Source: Moringa oleifera (taxonomy: Eukaryota > Streptophyta > Magnoliopsida > Brassicales > Moringaceae). Taken from it: 64,000 nucleotides of DNA. The position numbers and the translations under genes are program-made. Positions 1 to 11,872 of this stretch are shown here, piece by piece. How positions within the stretch are numbered: the stretch's first letter is position 1; every line of letters starts with the position of its first letter. Location of the stretch: positions 1,366,501 to 1,430,500 of the forward strand of contig JAJFZO010000034.1 of NCBI GenBank assembly GCA_021397835.1. The letters are read 5' to 3'. Under the pieces are notes generated by a model that worked only from the letters and a program-made list of their open reading frames with translations, searched no databases and was not told the DNA's origin.

Positions 1-1439
1 TAAGAAAGAATTAATGTTTTTGTGCTAAGAAAACACGTAGATTGCATTGAAAGCACAATTCTTTCCCTATTTACTTGTATCAATATTTATGAGATGAATA
101 AAATAATAGATTGCTTCTACCTACCTTTTTCTATTTTTACCATTCATTCTATTCGATATTGAAGCTTTATTGATGCATTTCATGTTTTTGAAAATGTTTC
201 GAAAATAGGAATATGATCAAGTTCTTATTTCGAATCTTGAAATCAAAATATATATTTATTTTAAAAATTAAAGATGCAATAGTGATCATATTCTAAGATT
301 AATTTCTTGCATAAAAGAACGTAAAAAAATATTTTGAGATCATACTACATCATGATGAAAACTGATGTGATTCTTCTCTCAAAAGCTTTTAAGGTTGAAA
401 GGAGGCCAATTTCATTGTGTCTATATATGTATATATAATATTTCTTGATTGATTTTCAAGAGTAAAATCAAATTAAAATAATACAAAATACGAGATCATT
501 CAGTTTAAATGGTATCATTTTTTGGTCGCTTGTAGGGGTATTAATCTTTTCTCATATGTAACTAATTCTTGATCTCAAATCTACCATCACTAATTTTTTA
601 AATAGAGTTATTTTTTATTTTCTTTGTCAAAAGAAAAGAAAGTTTTAAGATGAGAAATGGTGTCAATGATACCATAAAAAAGATTGATGGTGACTTCTTT
701 TTTTTAAAAAAAATCAAAGCCAACAGAATAATTTTTAAATAAAAAATTTCTCGAATCAAGCTTTCAGCAAAAGGTCATGTTATGACAAGGTGAACAATTT
801 TTTTTTCGATAATAAAGCTTATATTTAAGCTATTTTGCTAAATGGACAGGTTTTATAGATGCTTTTTTCACAAGTGAGAAATTTTTTTTCTTTCTAAAAT
901 AAAGCTTATATTCAAGCCATTTCGTTAAATGGGAAGGTGTTACAGAGTTATCATCTCAATCCATCATATTACTACAAGTGTTAAAGAAATAAATCAAAAC
1001 TCAAGCTTCAAGCAAAGATTGAATGCAGAAAATACACGACATAAATACCAAAAATCAAGAAGATTTACTTGGTTTGATTTTTTCAAATAGATCTACCCCT
1101 AGATAAAGATTTTATCCCTAAGGCAGTTTAATAGATAAGAAGATTTTACTATGTAGTTCTTTTGCATAATGATAGTTTTTGATCCCACAATAGTAACAAA
1201 TTGTATCCAATGTTTTACCCCTCTATCTCTCTTGATCTACAAAAATAATACCAATAATTAGTCCTTAAATAGGTGGATAGAGATGTAGATGAATGTATGT
1301 AGAAAATTTAAGAAAATGATGTGTACCAAGATTATCAAGAAGTCTCTAAAGCTGTAGTCTTTAGAACCCCTTATAATCTTGCTTAACTTTGAGCCATGTT
1401 ATTACAAGTCTCTTTGACTTTGAGCCATGTCACCACAAA
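1..1439. other. AT-rich intergenic DNA, no gene seen
   Basis: I see no reading frame with family character on either strand. The stretch is very AT-rich, and its only recognisable structure is a short duplicated module near 802-945, listed separately. The right part may include degraded flanks of the copia remnant that follows, but I could not delimit an LTR. Confidence 0.6.
802..945 (+). repeat. Two-copy direct repeat, related to a site at 19,451
   Basis: A motif beginning AATAAAGCTTATATT and continuing through AAGC..TTT..TAAATGG to a T-rich tail occurs at about 811 and again at about 898, a period near 87 bases. A third diverged copy lies at 19,451-19,512, at the end of the duplicated block carrying peptide copy C. 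Similarity was judged by eye. It may be a fragment of a dispersed non-autonomous element. Confidence 0.5.
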
Positions 1440-3960
1440 TCTCCACCTTGGATAAAAGGTCATTGTGAGTTGCATTAGAAATCGCCCTGAAAAATAATAA
1501 CTCAAGTTGGAAAGATCCGCAAAAGACCCAAAGCATCCACGAACTTCCCTCCTAAAATTGGTTTTATTATTATGTCTATTAGATTAACTTTAGCTGATAT
1601 CTTTTGGATTGATACTTATCCTTCTACGATTACATCTCTAATAATGGTAGTTTTACATCAATATGTTTAGTCTTTTCATGATGAACTCCATTCTTAGCCA
1701 AATAAATTACATTCTGGAAATCAAAGAATACCTTAACTTCATGTTCTTAAAGCCCAGCTCCCCTGTTATTCCTTTTAACCAAATAACTTCTTTAATTCCT
1801 TCTATAAGGACTACATATTTTGTTTTTGTCGAAAAAAATATGGCAAGAGGTTGAAGTTCGGCTCTGATTGCAAAGACATAACCACTTATGGATCTCTTTT
1901 TGATAACATAGAAGCATGTCTATATCAACATATCTTTAAATATTACAAATATGATTTGATGCTCTGTACATCAATCCAAATTTTTTAATCCATTCAAGTA
2001 CCTAAAAAACCAATCAACGTCCTACCAAAGTTGCTTTTTAAGTTTGCTTATGAATCTATTAACCAAACTAACACCATAAACTAGATATGTCTTGTGCTTG
2101 CCATCAAATACATGAGCCTTTCAACAACATTTACAAATGGGAATTGTTTCATGCATTCTTCTTCTTTTTTGAAAAAATAGAATCTTGAAAGAATGATAGT
2201 TTAAAATGACCTCCAATCGGAGTAAGAACAGAGTCTACTTCAGATATAGCAAATGTATCTAAAACTTTCTACATATATATGTTGGCTTTTTTGATGTGGA
2301 TTTGTTTGGTTTTTGAAGAGAGAGGAAGGATAAGAGATATAACGCTTGAAGCTTGATTTAATTAAAATTACTTTGAATGACTTGTAAAGTCTTACTTTGT
2401 TACATTGATGGAGGTATTTATAAGGAAAAATAAATAAGCAAATCTAAAATTGTACTTATTTAGATATCCTAAAATCCGAATTCAAAATTCAAACTAAAAG
2501 ATTATTCTTATCCAACTACTTAATAAAGTAGAAGAATAGGTCTTCTCGGTAACAGATAAGGTAGCAAATAAGGCATCTTACTAACATTCTTCTTTGCTGT
2601 TTTTGTTGTATACATCAACTTTTTAAAGTACCATTTTTGGGATGTCATCATTTTTTATTTTTTGTTTTACTATGATTTGACTGCATTTCTCCTCCTTTTG
2701 TACTTCTCTCTAGAGTTCGAATTTGGAATACTTTAACATTTTGCCTCCTTGATTAATGGTCAAATTCAAATAGAGCCATTTGTTGCAAAATCTTTGTTGC
2801 TATTATTATTGATCCTTTGATATCTGTGTGAACTTGCTGCAGTTTTGTTTAGCCCTCCAAACTTTGTTTTGTTAAGAAAGAAGCTTGATTTTCTTCTCAT
2901 AATAAAAATTAGCATATTTAGGAAGCTTCTCCAAGTTTGTTTTTCTTCGTAAAAAGTAGGGCCTTATGATGAAAGTGCCCCGCATTGTTGTCTTTTTTAT
3001 TTACTACAGCTTACTTCACTTCTATCATATTCAAAATAAATCTTTTACCTTTCATTGGGACTTTAAACATCTTTTTGAACTATGTATCAGTAACCAGGCA
3101 ATGATTATCTTCAAATAACACCCTATATCTTTTTTTCAAAAGCTGACCAACACTCAAAAGATTTTGATTAATTTCAGGAATATATAAAATATTAAAAATT
3201 AATTTTAAACCTGTACAACCTTTGATTGCCACTGATCCTAATTGACCGCACTTGTAACATGCATCTTGCATTTGGACTCCACCAATACTTGTTTTGTGGA
3301 TGATTGATTTTTTTGCAATAGGACAAGGTGGAAAAAGTTGACCATTTTTGTTGTTGTTACCGCCATTATTGTTATGTGATTTGGCGTAAAAGTACCTTCC
3401 ATAAATTCTTCTTGCCTCATAAGCCTCGTTTGTTCCTCTGCCTGTAGTGCATTCAATAGTTCTATCAAAGTAATACTTGATAGATCTTTAGTGTTCTCTA
3501 AAGATGATGTTGTGGTATCAAATTTTTCAAGAATTGTCACTAAAATCTTTTGAACAATTCAAAAATCAAAAAAATCAGTACCAAGAAGTCTTACTTTGTT
3601 AACTATACCGAGAAACTCGTCAGAATATTTGTTGATTGTTTTTGATTCCTTTATTTTTTTGCATCTCAAATTTTCGGATCAAATTTAGCATTTGCATTTC
3701 TTTAGTCCTTTCATTCCCTTTGTATTTTTACTTCAAAAAATTCTAAATTTCTTTAGTTATTTTTAATATCATTATTTTGATAAATATGATAGATGAGACA
3801 ATTGAAAATAATATTGCTCTTATTTTTGTTTTTCTTTATTTCCTCTTTTTCTGAATTGATTAATTATCAAGTTTGGGTCATCCTTTACTTTTAAGCTTGA
3901 TTACTTGAGACATATCAATACTGATTCTTCTTAGAGGATTCGTGATGCTACATTCGATAA
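1440..3960 (-). mobile_element. Decayed Ty1/copia retrotransposon, internally deleted
   Basis: Read on the minus strand, 3,900-3,240 encodes a copia Gag-like segment (residues such as SSLENTKDLS and ELLNALQAEEQ). It is followed by a CYKCGQ zinc-knuckle start and, at 3,271-3,080, by the pre-integrase signature IPEINQNLLSVGQLL. From about 2,300 to 1,480 there are frameshifted pieces of the end of the reverse transcriptase and of RNase H (VDSVLTPIGGHFKLS; GVHHEKTKHIDVK). The integrase and most of the reverse transcriptase are missing, so the order is gag, protease remnant, deletion, RNase H. Stops and shifts are frequent and the element cannot be active. I could not define LTRs. Confidence 0.85.
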
Positions 3961-4019
3961 TTCTTGCATGAATAAGACTAGTTTTGTAGAACAAATACCA
4001 AGTACATTATGTCTGATGA

Positions 4020-4700
4020 TCCTCCCTCAACAAGAATTGATTCGAGACCTGTTGCATGTGCTTTTAGTTCTACATACCATCTGAGAAAATATTCATCAAG
4101 AATCTTTGACAAAGCAATCAAGACTATAGGTGTAGATTTACTTAATGCTCCAAAAAAATGCTTTCTATGAATGCATTTGTAAAGTTTATGAAAACGCTCC
4201 TACTATGTGCTCAAGCATAACCAACCTAATAGGTGATCCAAATCCATTAAAAAGCATTATGGAAGCTTATATTATAGCAATAAGGGCCTTACTTCGACTA
4301 AAAGGAAAGCTCGAGGGTCATTCATCTGTTGACGAACTTGACAAGAAAATGGCTTTGGAAGCACAAAGGTTGAAGGAAGCTGAACTTTGTTAAGTTCTTT
4401 TCAGTATCAACATGCAAGCCAAAGCCAGATTCTAGAGGAATTGGAGAGTGAAGAGACTTCTCTTAGTGAAAGACTTTGCTTGGTTCAAGCAAAGTAAAAA
4501 ATTGATGAAGAATTAGCGAAGTAGCAGAGGCAATCAATCATGCTAATACTAATGCAATTTGTTATCAGAGATCACTCGAGGAGTTGAATGAGATTCTGGC
4601 TCTGATAGAAGATTTGGAAGCGCCAAAAGAGCTTAGAACAACTGCAAAGAAACATCAAAAGTCCCTGGAACCTTCAAAATGGATGGACTAAAATTTTTTT
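4020..4700 (+). pseudogene. Unrecognised coding-like remnant
   Basis: An 82-codon frame at 4,145-4,393 ends in a charged, probably helical stretch (LEGHSSVDELDKKMALEAQ). Further broken frames with similar Glu/Lys/Leu-rich character continue to about 4,680. The style resembles the C-terminal part of transposon-linked plant mobile-domain proteins, but I see no diagnostic motif. It lies between two retroelement remnants and is most likely repeat-derived. No function is assigned. Confidence 0.3.
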
Positions 4701-4859
4701 CTTCATGCATTTTCTTTTATGATGTAGGATACTTCAATTATAAGCAATATGAGGATTTTTTTTTTTTGAGTGACTGAACTAAAAATTTTCTTTCCTGCCT
4801 AAGTACTTTTTGATAAAAAGGATCAAACCATCACGGTTTTTTTTTTTAAACTCATAATA

Positions 4860-6330
4860 TCGCTTTAAGAATTTGCCATTGATGGGGCCAACCTTAAACC
4901 TTCATCGTCAACAATTTTGTAAGCATTGTTGGAGTAGAACTTTTTTAACAACATAAGGTGCCAATTAGACATGAATTCGTTAATGTGATTGCTCATACTA
5001 ATGGGAAAGACCAAGTCTCTTTCTTGAAAAGGTTTGGTCACACCCTTTTGTTGAAAGCTTTAGATAAACATGCTTGATAACATTCAAGGTCTTGTTAAAC
5101 TACTAATCTCTTCTCATCTAAGGCTTCAAGTTCTTGGAGATGCAGTTAAGCATTTTCTTCTTGGAATAAACATTCTTTAATTGCAATATTTTAGTGATGG
5201 TTTTTGCACTCAAGAGGAAGGATAGCTGGCACACCATATGCCAGAGAGTAAGGCCTAGCTTTAGTAGGAGTTCGTAATGCTTCTTCTGTCCTGTCATGCT
5301 ATTCTCTTTCATTTTTCCACACACTTTTCGTTAGTAATTTACAAAGGGTTTTGTTGAAGCCTTCTGCAAAACTATTTGCTCGAGCATTATACATTAAAGA
5401 ATTAAACTATTGAAATTTGAATTTCTTGCATAATTTATCGATCAATTTATTGAACAATTGCTTTCAATTGTTTGTTATTATAAATCAAGGAGCCACAAAT
5501 CAGTAGATCATATACCTATTTCGAAAAGTAATTTGTTGCAACTAGTATGTATAAGTGACCTTTTGGATAACTTAAGTAGTGACCGACAAGGTCAAGTCCC
5601 CCTGCCTCAAACAGCCAAGATCCTATTGTCAAATGAAACGGCTTCAGTGGTTGATGAATATATTTAGCATGACGTTGACATTCATCCCACCTCTTTGCAA
5701 ATTATAAGGAGTCTCGCACCAATGATGGCCAATAGTAACCCATTTTTTTGATCTTATCATGATACCTTAGTCCTGATTAATATGTCTCATAGATTCCCCA
5801 ATGAGCTTCTTATAGAGCTCGTTTTGCTTCTTCATCTTTCAAGAACAAAAAAATAGACTATCAGGCCATCTTCCTTTGAGTGTACCTTTATAATAAGTGA
5901 ATTGCGTGGCTCACCTTTGAATTTCTGCTTTGTGGGGACGATCTTCAATGTTCTAGATAATCAATTATTGGTTGCTGCCAATCTTCTACATTAATGGAGC
6001 ATACAGATAATATATGTACTGCATATTCTTTTCTTTTACTAGTGTTAGTGTAACTACCCATTTTTGGCATACAGGCACATTCACGAGCTCATCTTCAGCT
6101 AGTGCCAAAGTCGTAGGTGGGGTAGCTAAAGCATCTCACTGTGGATTTTCTCTTCTTGGAAGATGCTCCAAGCTAACATATTCAAATTCTCCTAACATTC
6201 GTTTGGCATAACTGTTAGTAAGGCATGAGATCATTTTTTATTTTTTATTTTTTTACATCATACTGCTCCAACGGTTGATTGATTATTAGCTTAGAATCTC
6301 CATATATTTCGAGCTGTGTGTGATTTTCAT
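4860..6330 (-). mobile_element. Decayed Ty3/gypsy retrotransposon (RNase H and integrase)
   Basis: On the minus strand, 6,330-6,060 reads as a degraded RNase H of the plant gypsy type (GDSKLIINQ at its start). The integrase core follows between about 5,700 and 5,340 (GHLYILVATNYFSKW; MYNARAN), then the integrase C-terminal region near 5,290-5,210 (YSLAYGVPAILPLE). Multiple stops and frameshifts interrupt it. No gag, protease or reverse transcriptase was seen nearby, so this is the 3' half of an element. It has the same orientation as the copia remnant to its left. Confidence 0.8.
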
Positions 6331-6805
6331 TTCAATTATCTATGCAACATTGTTAGAACACGATTTACTAAGAAAAAAATGAATAGGACAATATTTGTTT
6401 CTTTATGAATTTGAACACTGAAATTTCATAAGCATTATCCTTAATTTGTAGACATAACTAATTTTAAGATATTCTGAATTCTTTAATATTATTTATTAAA
6501 ATACATTAAAAGAATAATTTTTAAATGAAATCAGACTGAACACATCTTTAGCAGACTCCAAATTGCATTGTATCAGAGATCAAAATGATCATATAGAGTA
6601 TGTTCAATCCATCTCTCTGGAATGGCTTAAGGATTATGTAACTTGCATCGATTGACCAGAGGGTTGACCTCCACGTCAACTATATATTTATATTTTTATT
6701 TCACTCTGTTTCCGTTCAATGCTTAAATGCCTAATCACTTCAGTACTGCAGAATAAGACCATACATTCTCAATTAATTCTCATTTTTTCTGGCTGAATAA
6801 ATAAT

Positions 6806-6855
6806 TAGGCTCACTCTTCGGTGGCACGTGTAGGCTCACTCTTCGGTGGCACGTG
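6806..6855. promoter_or_regulatory. 25-base perfect tandem repeat carrying two G-boxes
   Basis: The unit TAGGCTCACTCTTCGGTGGC followed by ACGTG is present twice in direct succession with no mismatch, so two CACGTG motifs lie 25 bases apart. A TATA-like stretch (TGTATATATT, about 6,871) follows about 15 bases later. G-boxes bind bZIP and bHLH factors in plants. The arrangement looks promoter-like, but no reading frame follows it on the plus strand, so the target, if any, is unknown. Confidence 0.5.
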
Positions 6856-7514
6856 TAATCATCAAGCCCCTGTATATATTGCTATTACTGCATCTACTTG
6901 GACCAAGACGGTCTTAGTATTCCATTGCCTCTACCAACAGTCTAACTGACCAATTCATCCATATATAATTCTTTGAAACAGATAATACGACTTTGTCAAT
7001 GAATTGAGTTGGCCTTTGATTAGTCCAAAACAAACTTGATTTAATGTTATTAAGTTAGGTTTAGTCTTCGTTTGAATTCAAATTTAAAAAATTTGATTAA
7101 ATTTAATTTAATGATTTTCAGATTGACTTTGAGTTGTTTAATGTTTAAATTAATTAAATAAATTTAAAAAAGTTCATAAAATTATAATAAACACGTCATT
7201 AAAAATAAATACATATAACTATCTTAAAAACATAATTAAAAAAAACTTTGCACAACAAATAAATATAAATTTCTGACGTATCAAAACAACTTAAGTCCGC
7301 ATAATTATAAATTAGTGTCTAGTTTTACTAAATCATTCAACTCAATTTTCATACCGAGTTTAAAATATATAGTGAGCTCATGAAAACTCAACCGAGAAGA
7401 AGTTCACAAAATACGAAGTTCTTCAACCCAATTAATTGTATTACTAACGATATTCCCATTATTACTATAACTTGAATAACACACTTCAGTTATTAAGTCA
7501 TTTAGTATAATTAA

Positions 7515-7550
7515 TATATGTATATATATATATATATAATATACATATAA
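7515..7550. repeat. TA dinucleotide microsatellite
   Basis: This is a run of alternating T and A with minor interruptions, in AT-rich intergenic DNA. Confidence 0.8.
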
Positions 7551-10500
7551 TTCCAATTTATTTTACATGAATATGATAGTAATTGTATAAATGAACTGAG
7601 CCAATCTGTTTTCAAATCCAATTTGGAAGCATTTTGTTAGCTAGGGTTCAAGTTTCACAATTTTACCGCACCACTTACTATCATAAAATTTATTTTATTA
7701 GTATTATGTTTTTTTTTTTTTTTTTACCATAGAAGATTAATGCAAGTAGGTGAGGAAGGTTAGAGGAATGCATGTGTGGGATACAGGATGTTAACGTGGC
7801 CGGCTCGGTTTCCATTCCCTGAGGAAAATTATGTCAACAAGAACTGATTGAACTTAGCTGATCAGGCTCCTAATTTATTGCGAGTTTCTCAAACTGATAG
7901 TTCTCAAGCTTCTAACAATGCAAAAGTGAGTAGTGAATGTCGGCAAGCCGCCCTGAAGATGGCAACCCAAACCATCTCAGGAGTACCCAAAACTGGCAAA
8001 AACAGATAACATATTCATCGATGCACTCCCTCTTAACACCCTAAATTTATTCTGCTCATTGTTAGCCTTCATGAACTTTACTGTAAGTCTTTCTCTCTCT
8101 TTCTCTCTTCTTGCTTGTAATATATTTTCATAAGATTTCATTTACATGCATCTGATTGTGAATGCTAATTAATGTGTTGATGGCATTAAGCATGCAACTT
8201 ATTGTATGAATTTCTTGGTTTCAAGTGAGCAAAGCTGATCTTATTATGTACAGCCATCAGCTTGTTTCTTCGTTTTTCTCATCCAATTTGCAGAATATTA
8301 TCTACTTTCCAACTGGTTGTTGTATTAGATATATCTAATAAATCAGGCCATGTAGGAGCCAAAAACAAAGAAAAGAGCAATTAATTAACAACAAAGGGTG
8401 CCCAAAATGTTAGTGAAGCACACCTTTCACCCATACCAAAGATATATAAGACAAAGGAGAGATATCAAATAATTTTTTGTTAACTGGTTCATTAGTTGCT
8501 CTTGTTGACAGTAAACTGTGATTCCTTTTGTGTATTATTGTTACAAGGTTGATATCTAAAAAACTGTATATTGAATAGGCATAAGAAAGATTTAAACTTT
8601 ATAAAAAGGAGAATTTATATATCCATATGATAGATATTGATCTTTTCATTTGGATGTTCAGATCCAATAATATGGTCGCTAATCGGATAATTCAAATTAG
8701 GTGTAGTGGCAAAATGTTTACTTTCTAGCTATCTTGTTACCCCTACAAGCAACACAATGCCACGATACTATACGTTAGATGATTTGTTGATGATTTCATG
8801 ATTTATTATATTGCTTATTAGTATATATTTTTGTGTTTCAGAATATCAAATTAATCATATGCTAATACTCTTAGTTTTTTTTCTTTGCATTAAATGCCGG
8901 TGTAACAGTCACCAGAAATTATAAGACAGAAAGCAAAAATAGCAGGTACGGGGACTATTGTCTTAATTTATTTATAAACCCTAACTATTGCAATTTTGAT
9001 TTTATCATATAGATTGAAAATGGGGTACTTTGACTTTTCAAGAAAGAGGTCGTTAATTTTAATAACATCATATCATAGATAAATTAGATATATTATTTTA
9101 ATTTATTATCTCTATGTACCTAATACATACAGTAAAATTTTAATTAATTATATGAATCACTTTGTCCGGGCAATTAGGTACAGCTGCCTGTGTGGCCTTG
9201 CAAGAAGAAAATATTAGCGTTAGGCTTTTAGGTGCATGTGCGTAAAGGAAGTTTATAATTGACTTGTTGAGGGAGCTGAGGCACCACCAGGTTCCAGTTA
9301 CTCAGATATCAAAATCTAACATTATTGAGTTAGATGCGGTGGGCTTCAGAGTTCTCGATCATCAGATTGATATCTAATCATGTTGATTATCAAAATTACA
9401 ACATCTATGATATTGATTAAATGAAAATTACAACAGCACATTGCAGAGATAATGACTTCATTGATTACGTATTTCTAAACAAGATATTTGCAGTTTTTCT
9501 ACGTGAACACGTTCCTGTATGTGATGGTAACTAATGGGCCATTCAAATAGTACTCAATTTGACTTTTGCGTCAAACAACAAGAACTTTGACGCAGCTTAG
9601 ATTGAAAATGAATACAAACAATAGACGTAATTATTCATCCATCTTTGACTGCACCAATTGCTGCTTCCTCGTAATGCTCACATTAAAGGAGATACACAAA
9701 CCAAGCATACAGTCTGATTCACGAGCTTAACGTTTTGTATCACCTGCAAGCTACATTTGAGTCTAAATCGTCCAATTTACTGGAACCACTTGGGTTTATA
9801 TACAGATTATAGGTTATATATGATTCAAAAAAAATTTTGGAGATAACTTGGAAGAATTATGTCTCTTTCTGATCGTTGTATTGGCCATGGTCCCTGTGCA
9901 CTGTTGGTGGACAGTGGTGCAATGGAGATTTTCAATAAGCTAATACGTTTCCTTCAATTGTATCTCCATCTACAAGGAAATTTTTGTTATTTTTCTTTTT
10001 TCTTAAATATAAGTGCATGACCCAAAACGTGTAGTGGCCTAGGTGAATGACCGTGGCTTTGTGGAGCTAAACGGAATTTAATTAGATGGGCCAATGTTGC
10101 TAACCAATCAGCATTGAATTAATAAACTTTGGAATGTGGAGAGGAGTGACATTTCTCTTTGATTTAATGCCGTTGTGGAAATTGAACCACTGCTTTCTGT
10201 ATAAGTCAGTTTGTATTTAGGTTGTCATCCATCAACTAAACTTTGTCAAAGTTAATTGGCCTCACTGGTCTACCCACATGGAACGTCAAGGAAAGACTTT
10301 GATTTCTATGGCCAGTCAGCTAGCCAGATATTATATGTAGAGTTCGAAATAGTTATTTCCATTTTTTTCAAGGTTTCTATTACTAGCTACCAAATAAATT
10401 GATTCACTTGAAAATGATATTTGGTTCTATATGTGACTATTATAATAATTTCATATTGATTTGATGTTATTGATTTTATTTTTTTTAAGACTTATTAATA

Positions 10501-11509
10501 TGATTTATGTGGACAATTAAAAATTTAACAAATTAAATAAATAAATTGAATCATTGTATAAAAATAATAAAAACAATCATTTGAAAAAATTATAAATCAT
10601 ATGAGCACCAGATTCAGATTCACTTTCAACCTTTAGGTATTATTTTGGATGATCTAGTTAAAATCAAAGCATGCATGCTTATGGTAAATATTGATATTAA
10701 TGTATGTTTATGTAGCTTCAATTTTGCAGGACTGGAAAATCTAACCTCAAATCAAGATGAACCGGCTGAAGGCTAATCTTGTAGGATGAGATTGTGATAA
10801 TTAATAAGGTCAGTTTCATTTCTCTCTTTATTTTCCATAATTTTTTTGACTTCAAATGATTACCCTTTTATTTTCTTCTCATTATTTTATTGATTCAGCG
10901 GAAAACAGAGACTTATTTATTTTTTTATTGAAAAAAAACTAATGCATCATATCAGAGAGCAATACCCAACAATCCCTTAGAGTGTATATATTACTTTGGA
11001 ATTAAGCCGCACCAACTGATCATATAGTGTATAGATCAAACCCTGACCTGTCTCCCAATGAGGTCACGCCAACTCAGAGATTCGGATCCATGCAAGCAAG
11101 TCCTTATTGTCTATCGGTCTCTACCCACTCCACTCTTCTTCTTACTAGATATTAATCATATGATTGGCCTTTCTTCGAGAGTGACGACTAACCTTAACCT
11201 TCCCCACAAATCTCTCACTTATTACGCTACTGTTAGGGTATGAAGAATACCCTTCGGTTTTGTCTTTTCTCTTATGATAATAGCAGATCAACATCTATTG
11301 ATTTATTGTATATTAGGTATGTCAATAAATGCCTTTGATATGATGATAGTGCCAAGTTTTGGCACCACTTCTAGAAGTTACTTATGCCGGGCTTGTTCAA
11401 ATTAATTGATGTTGTCACTTTAATCCAAACCCTAAGTAGGTTACTTATCGAATGTGAAACTAAGGTTATCACGAAGGGTAAAATGAAATAATTAGCCCTT
11501 GTTAACAAG

Positions 11510-11517
11510 TATAAATA
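11510..11517 (+). promoter_or_regulatory. TATA box of CTNIP copy A
   Basis: TATAAATA lies 125 bases before the ATG at 11,642. The intervening leader is strongly pyrimidine-rich (CTCTCT runs, about 11,578-11,632) and contains no earlier ATG, which supports that ATG as the start. Confidence 0.7.
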
Positions 11518-11641
11518 CCGGTATCTCATCCTCGTGATCATCTATACCAAAGCTCTCTCTTCAGTCAAACTACTACGCAAATCTCTCTCTCCCTCTGCCT
11601 CTTCCTTTCTTTCTCTCTCTTTCTCTCTCTCTGCAATAGAT

Positions 11642-11872
11642 ATGAGTAGACAAACCCTAAAGTTGGCTCAGATAATAACCAATATCGTCATTTTATTATT
11701 GTTTTTGAGCTCAAAACCTATTGAAACAGCAAGACCTGTGAAGACACTGGCAGCGGATGATGATGAGGCAATATACAGGGTGCTTGATAGAGCTCCTGTG
11801 CCACCTTCAGCGGCTTCAAGCTGTACATATATCCCTGGAAGTAGGAGTGGACATTGTCCCAGGCATGCATGA
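11642..11872 (+). CDS. CTNIP/SCREW phytocytokine precursor, copy A (CTYIP variant)
   Basis: This is a 76-residue secreted peptide precursor. Residues about 8-23 form a hydrophobic signal peptide and cleavage is plausible near residue 30. The C-terminal end carries the family core: PVPPSAASS at 52-60, then Cys61, TYIPG, and Cys72, with ten residues between the cysteines. The canonical CTNIP pentapeptide is CTYIP here. The family is known as apoplastic stress peptides perceived by the LRR receptor kinase HSL3/NUT. The protein stops four residues after Cys72, so it lacks the C-terminal EMxFAG segment of the other copies. The start is the first ATG downstream of a TATA box at 11,510. It is single-exon. 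Family assignment is strong; activity of the variant is inferred. Confidence 0.85.
   Translation: MSRQTLKLAQIITNIVILLLFLSSKPIETARPVKTLAADDDEAIYRVLDRAPVPPSAASSCTYIPGSRSGHCPRHA

Larger units (their letters stand above)
6331..11500. other. Intergenic DNA without a supported gene
   Basis: No open frame of gene-like quality was found. The stretch contains a 25-base tandem repeat with G-boxes (6,806-6,855), an AT dinucleotide tract (about 7,515-7,550) and ordinary AT-rich DNA. A short open stretch near 7,880-8,010 looks faintly coding but matches no family I know. Confidence 0.55.

Noticed and set aside
1663..1854. 63-codon plus-strand frame
   Set aside because: It is the antisense of copia RNase H sequence on the minus strand.
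7880..8015. Short coding-like stretch (reads SSECRQAALKMATQT in one frame)
   Set aside because: It has no ATG in frame nearby, no splice structure that I could extend, and no family I recognise.
11534..11641. Upstream extension of CTNIP copy A frame
   Set aside because: The extension begins with GTG and runs through a CT-rich leader. The first ATG after the TATA box is 11,642 and is followed directly by a good signal peptide.
11780..11870. Assignment of the small peptides to the IDA or PIP families
   Set aside because: The PPSxPS part resembles IDA/PIP cores, but the following Cys-T-N-I-P-G and second cysteine are specific to CTNIP/SCREW and absent from IDA and PIP.
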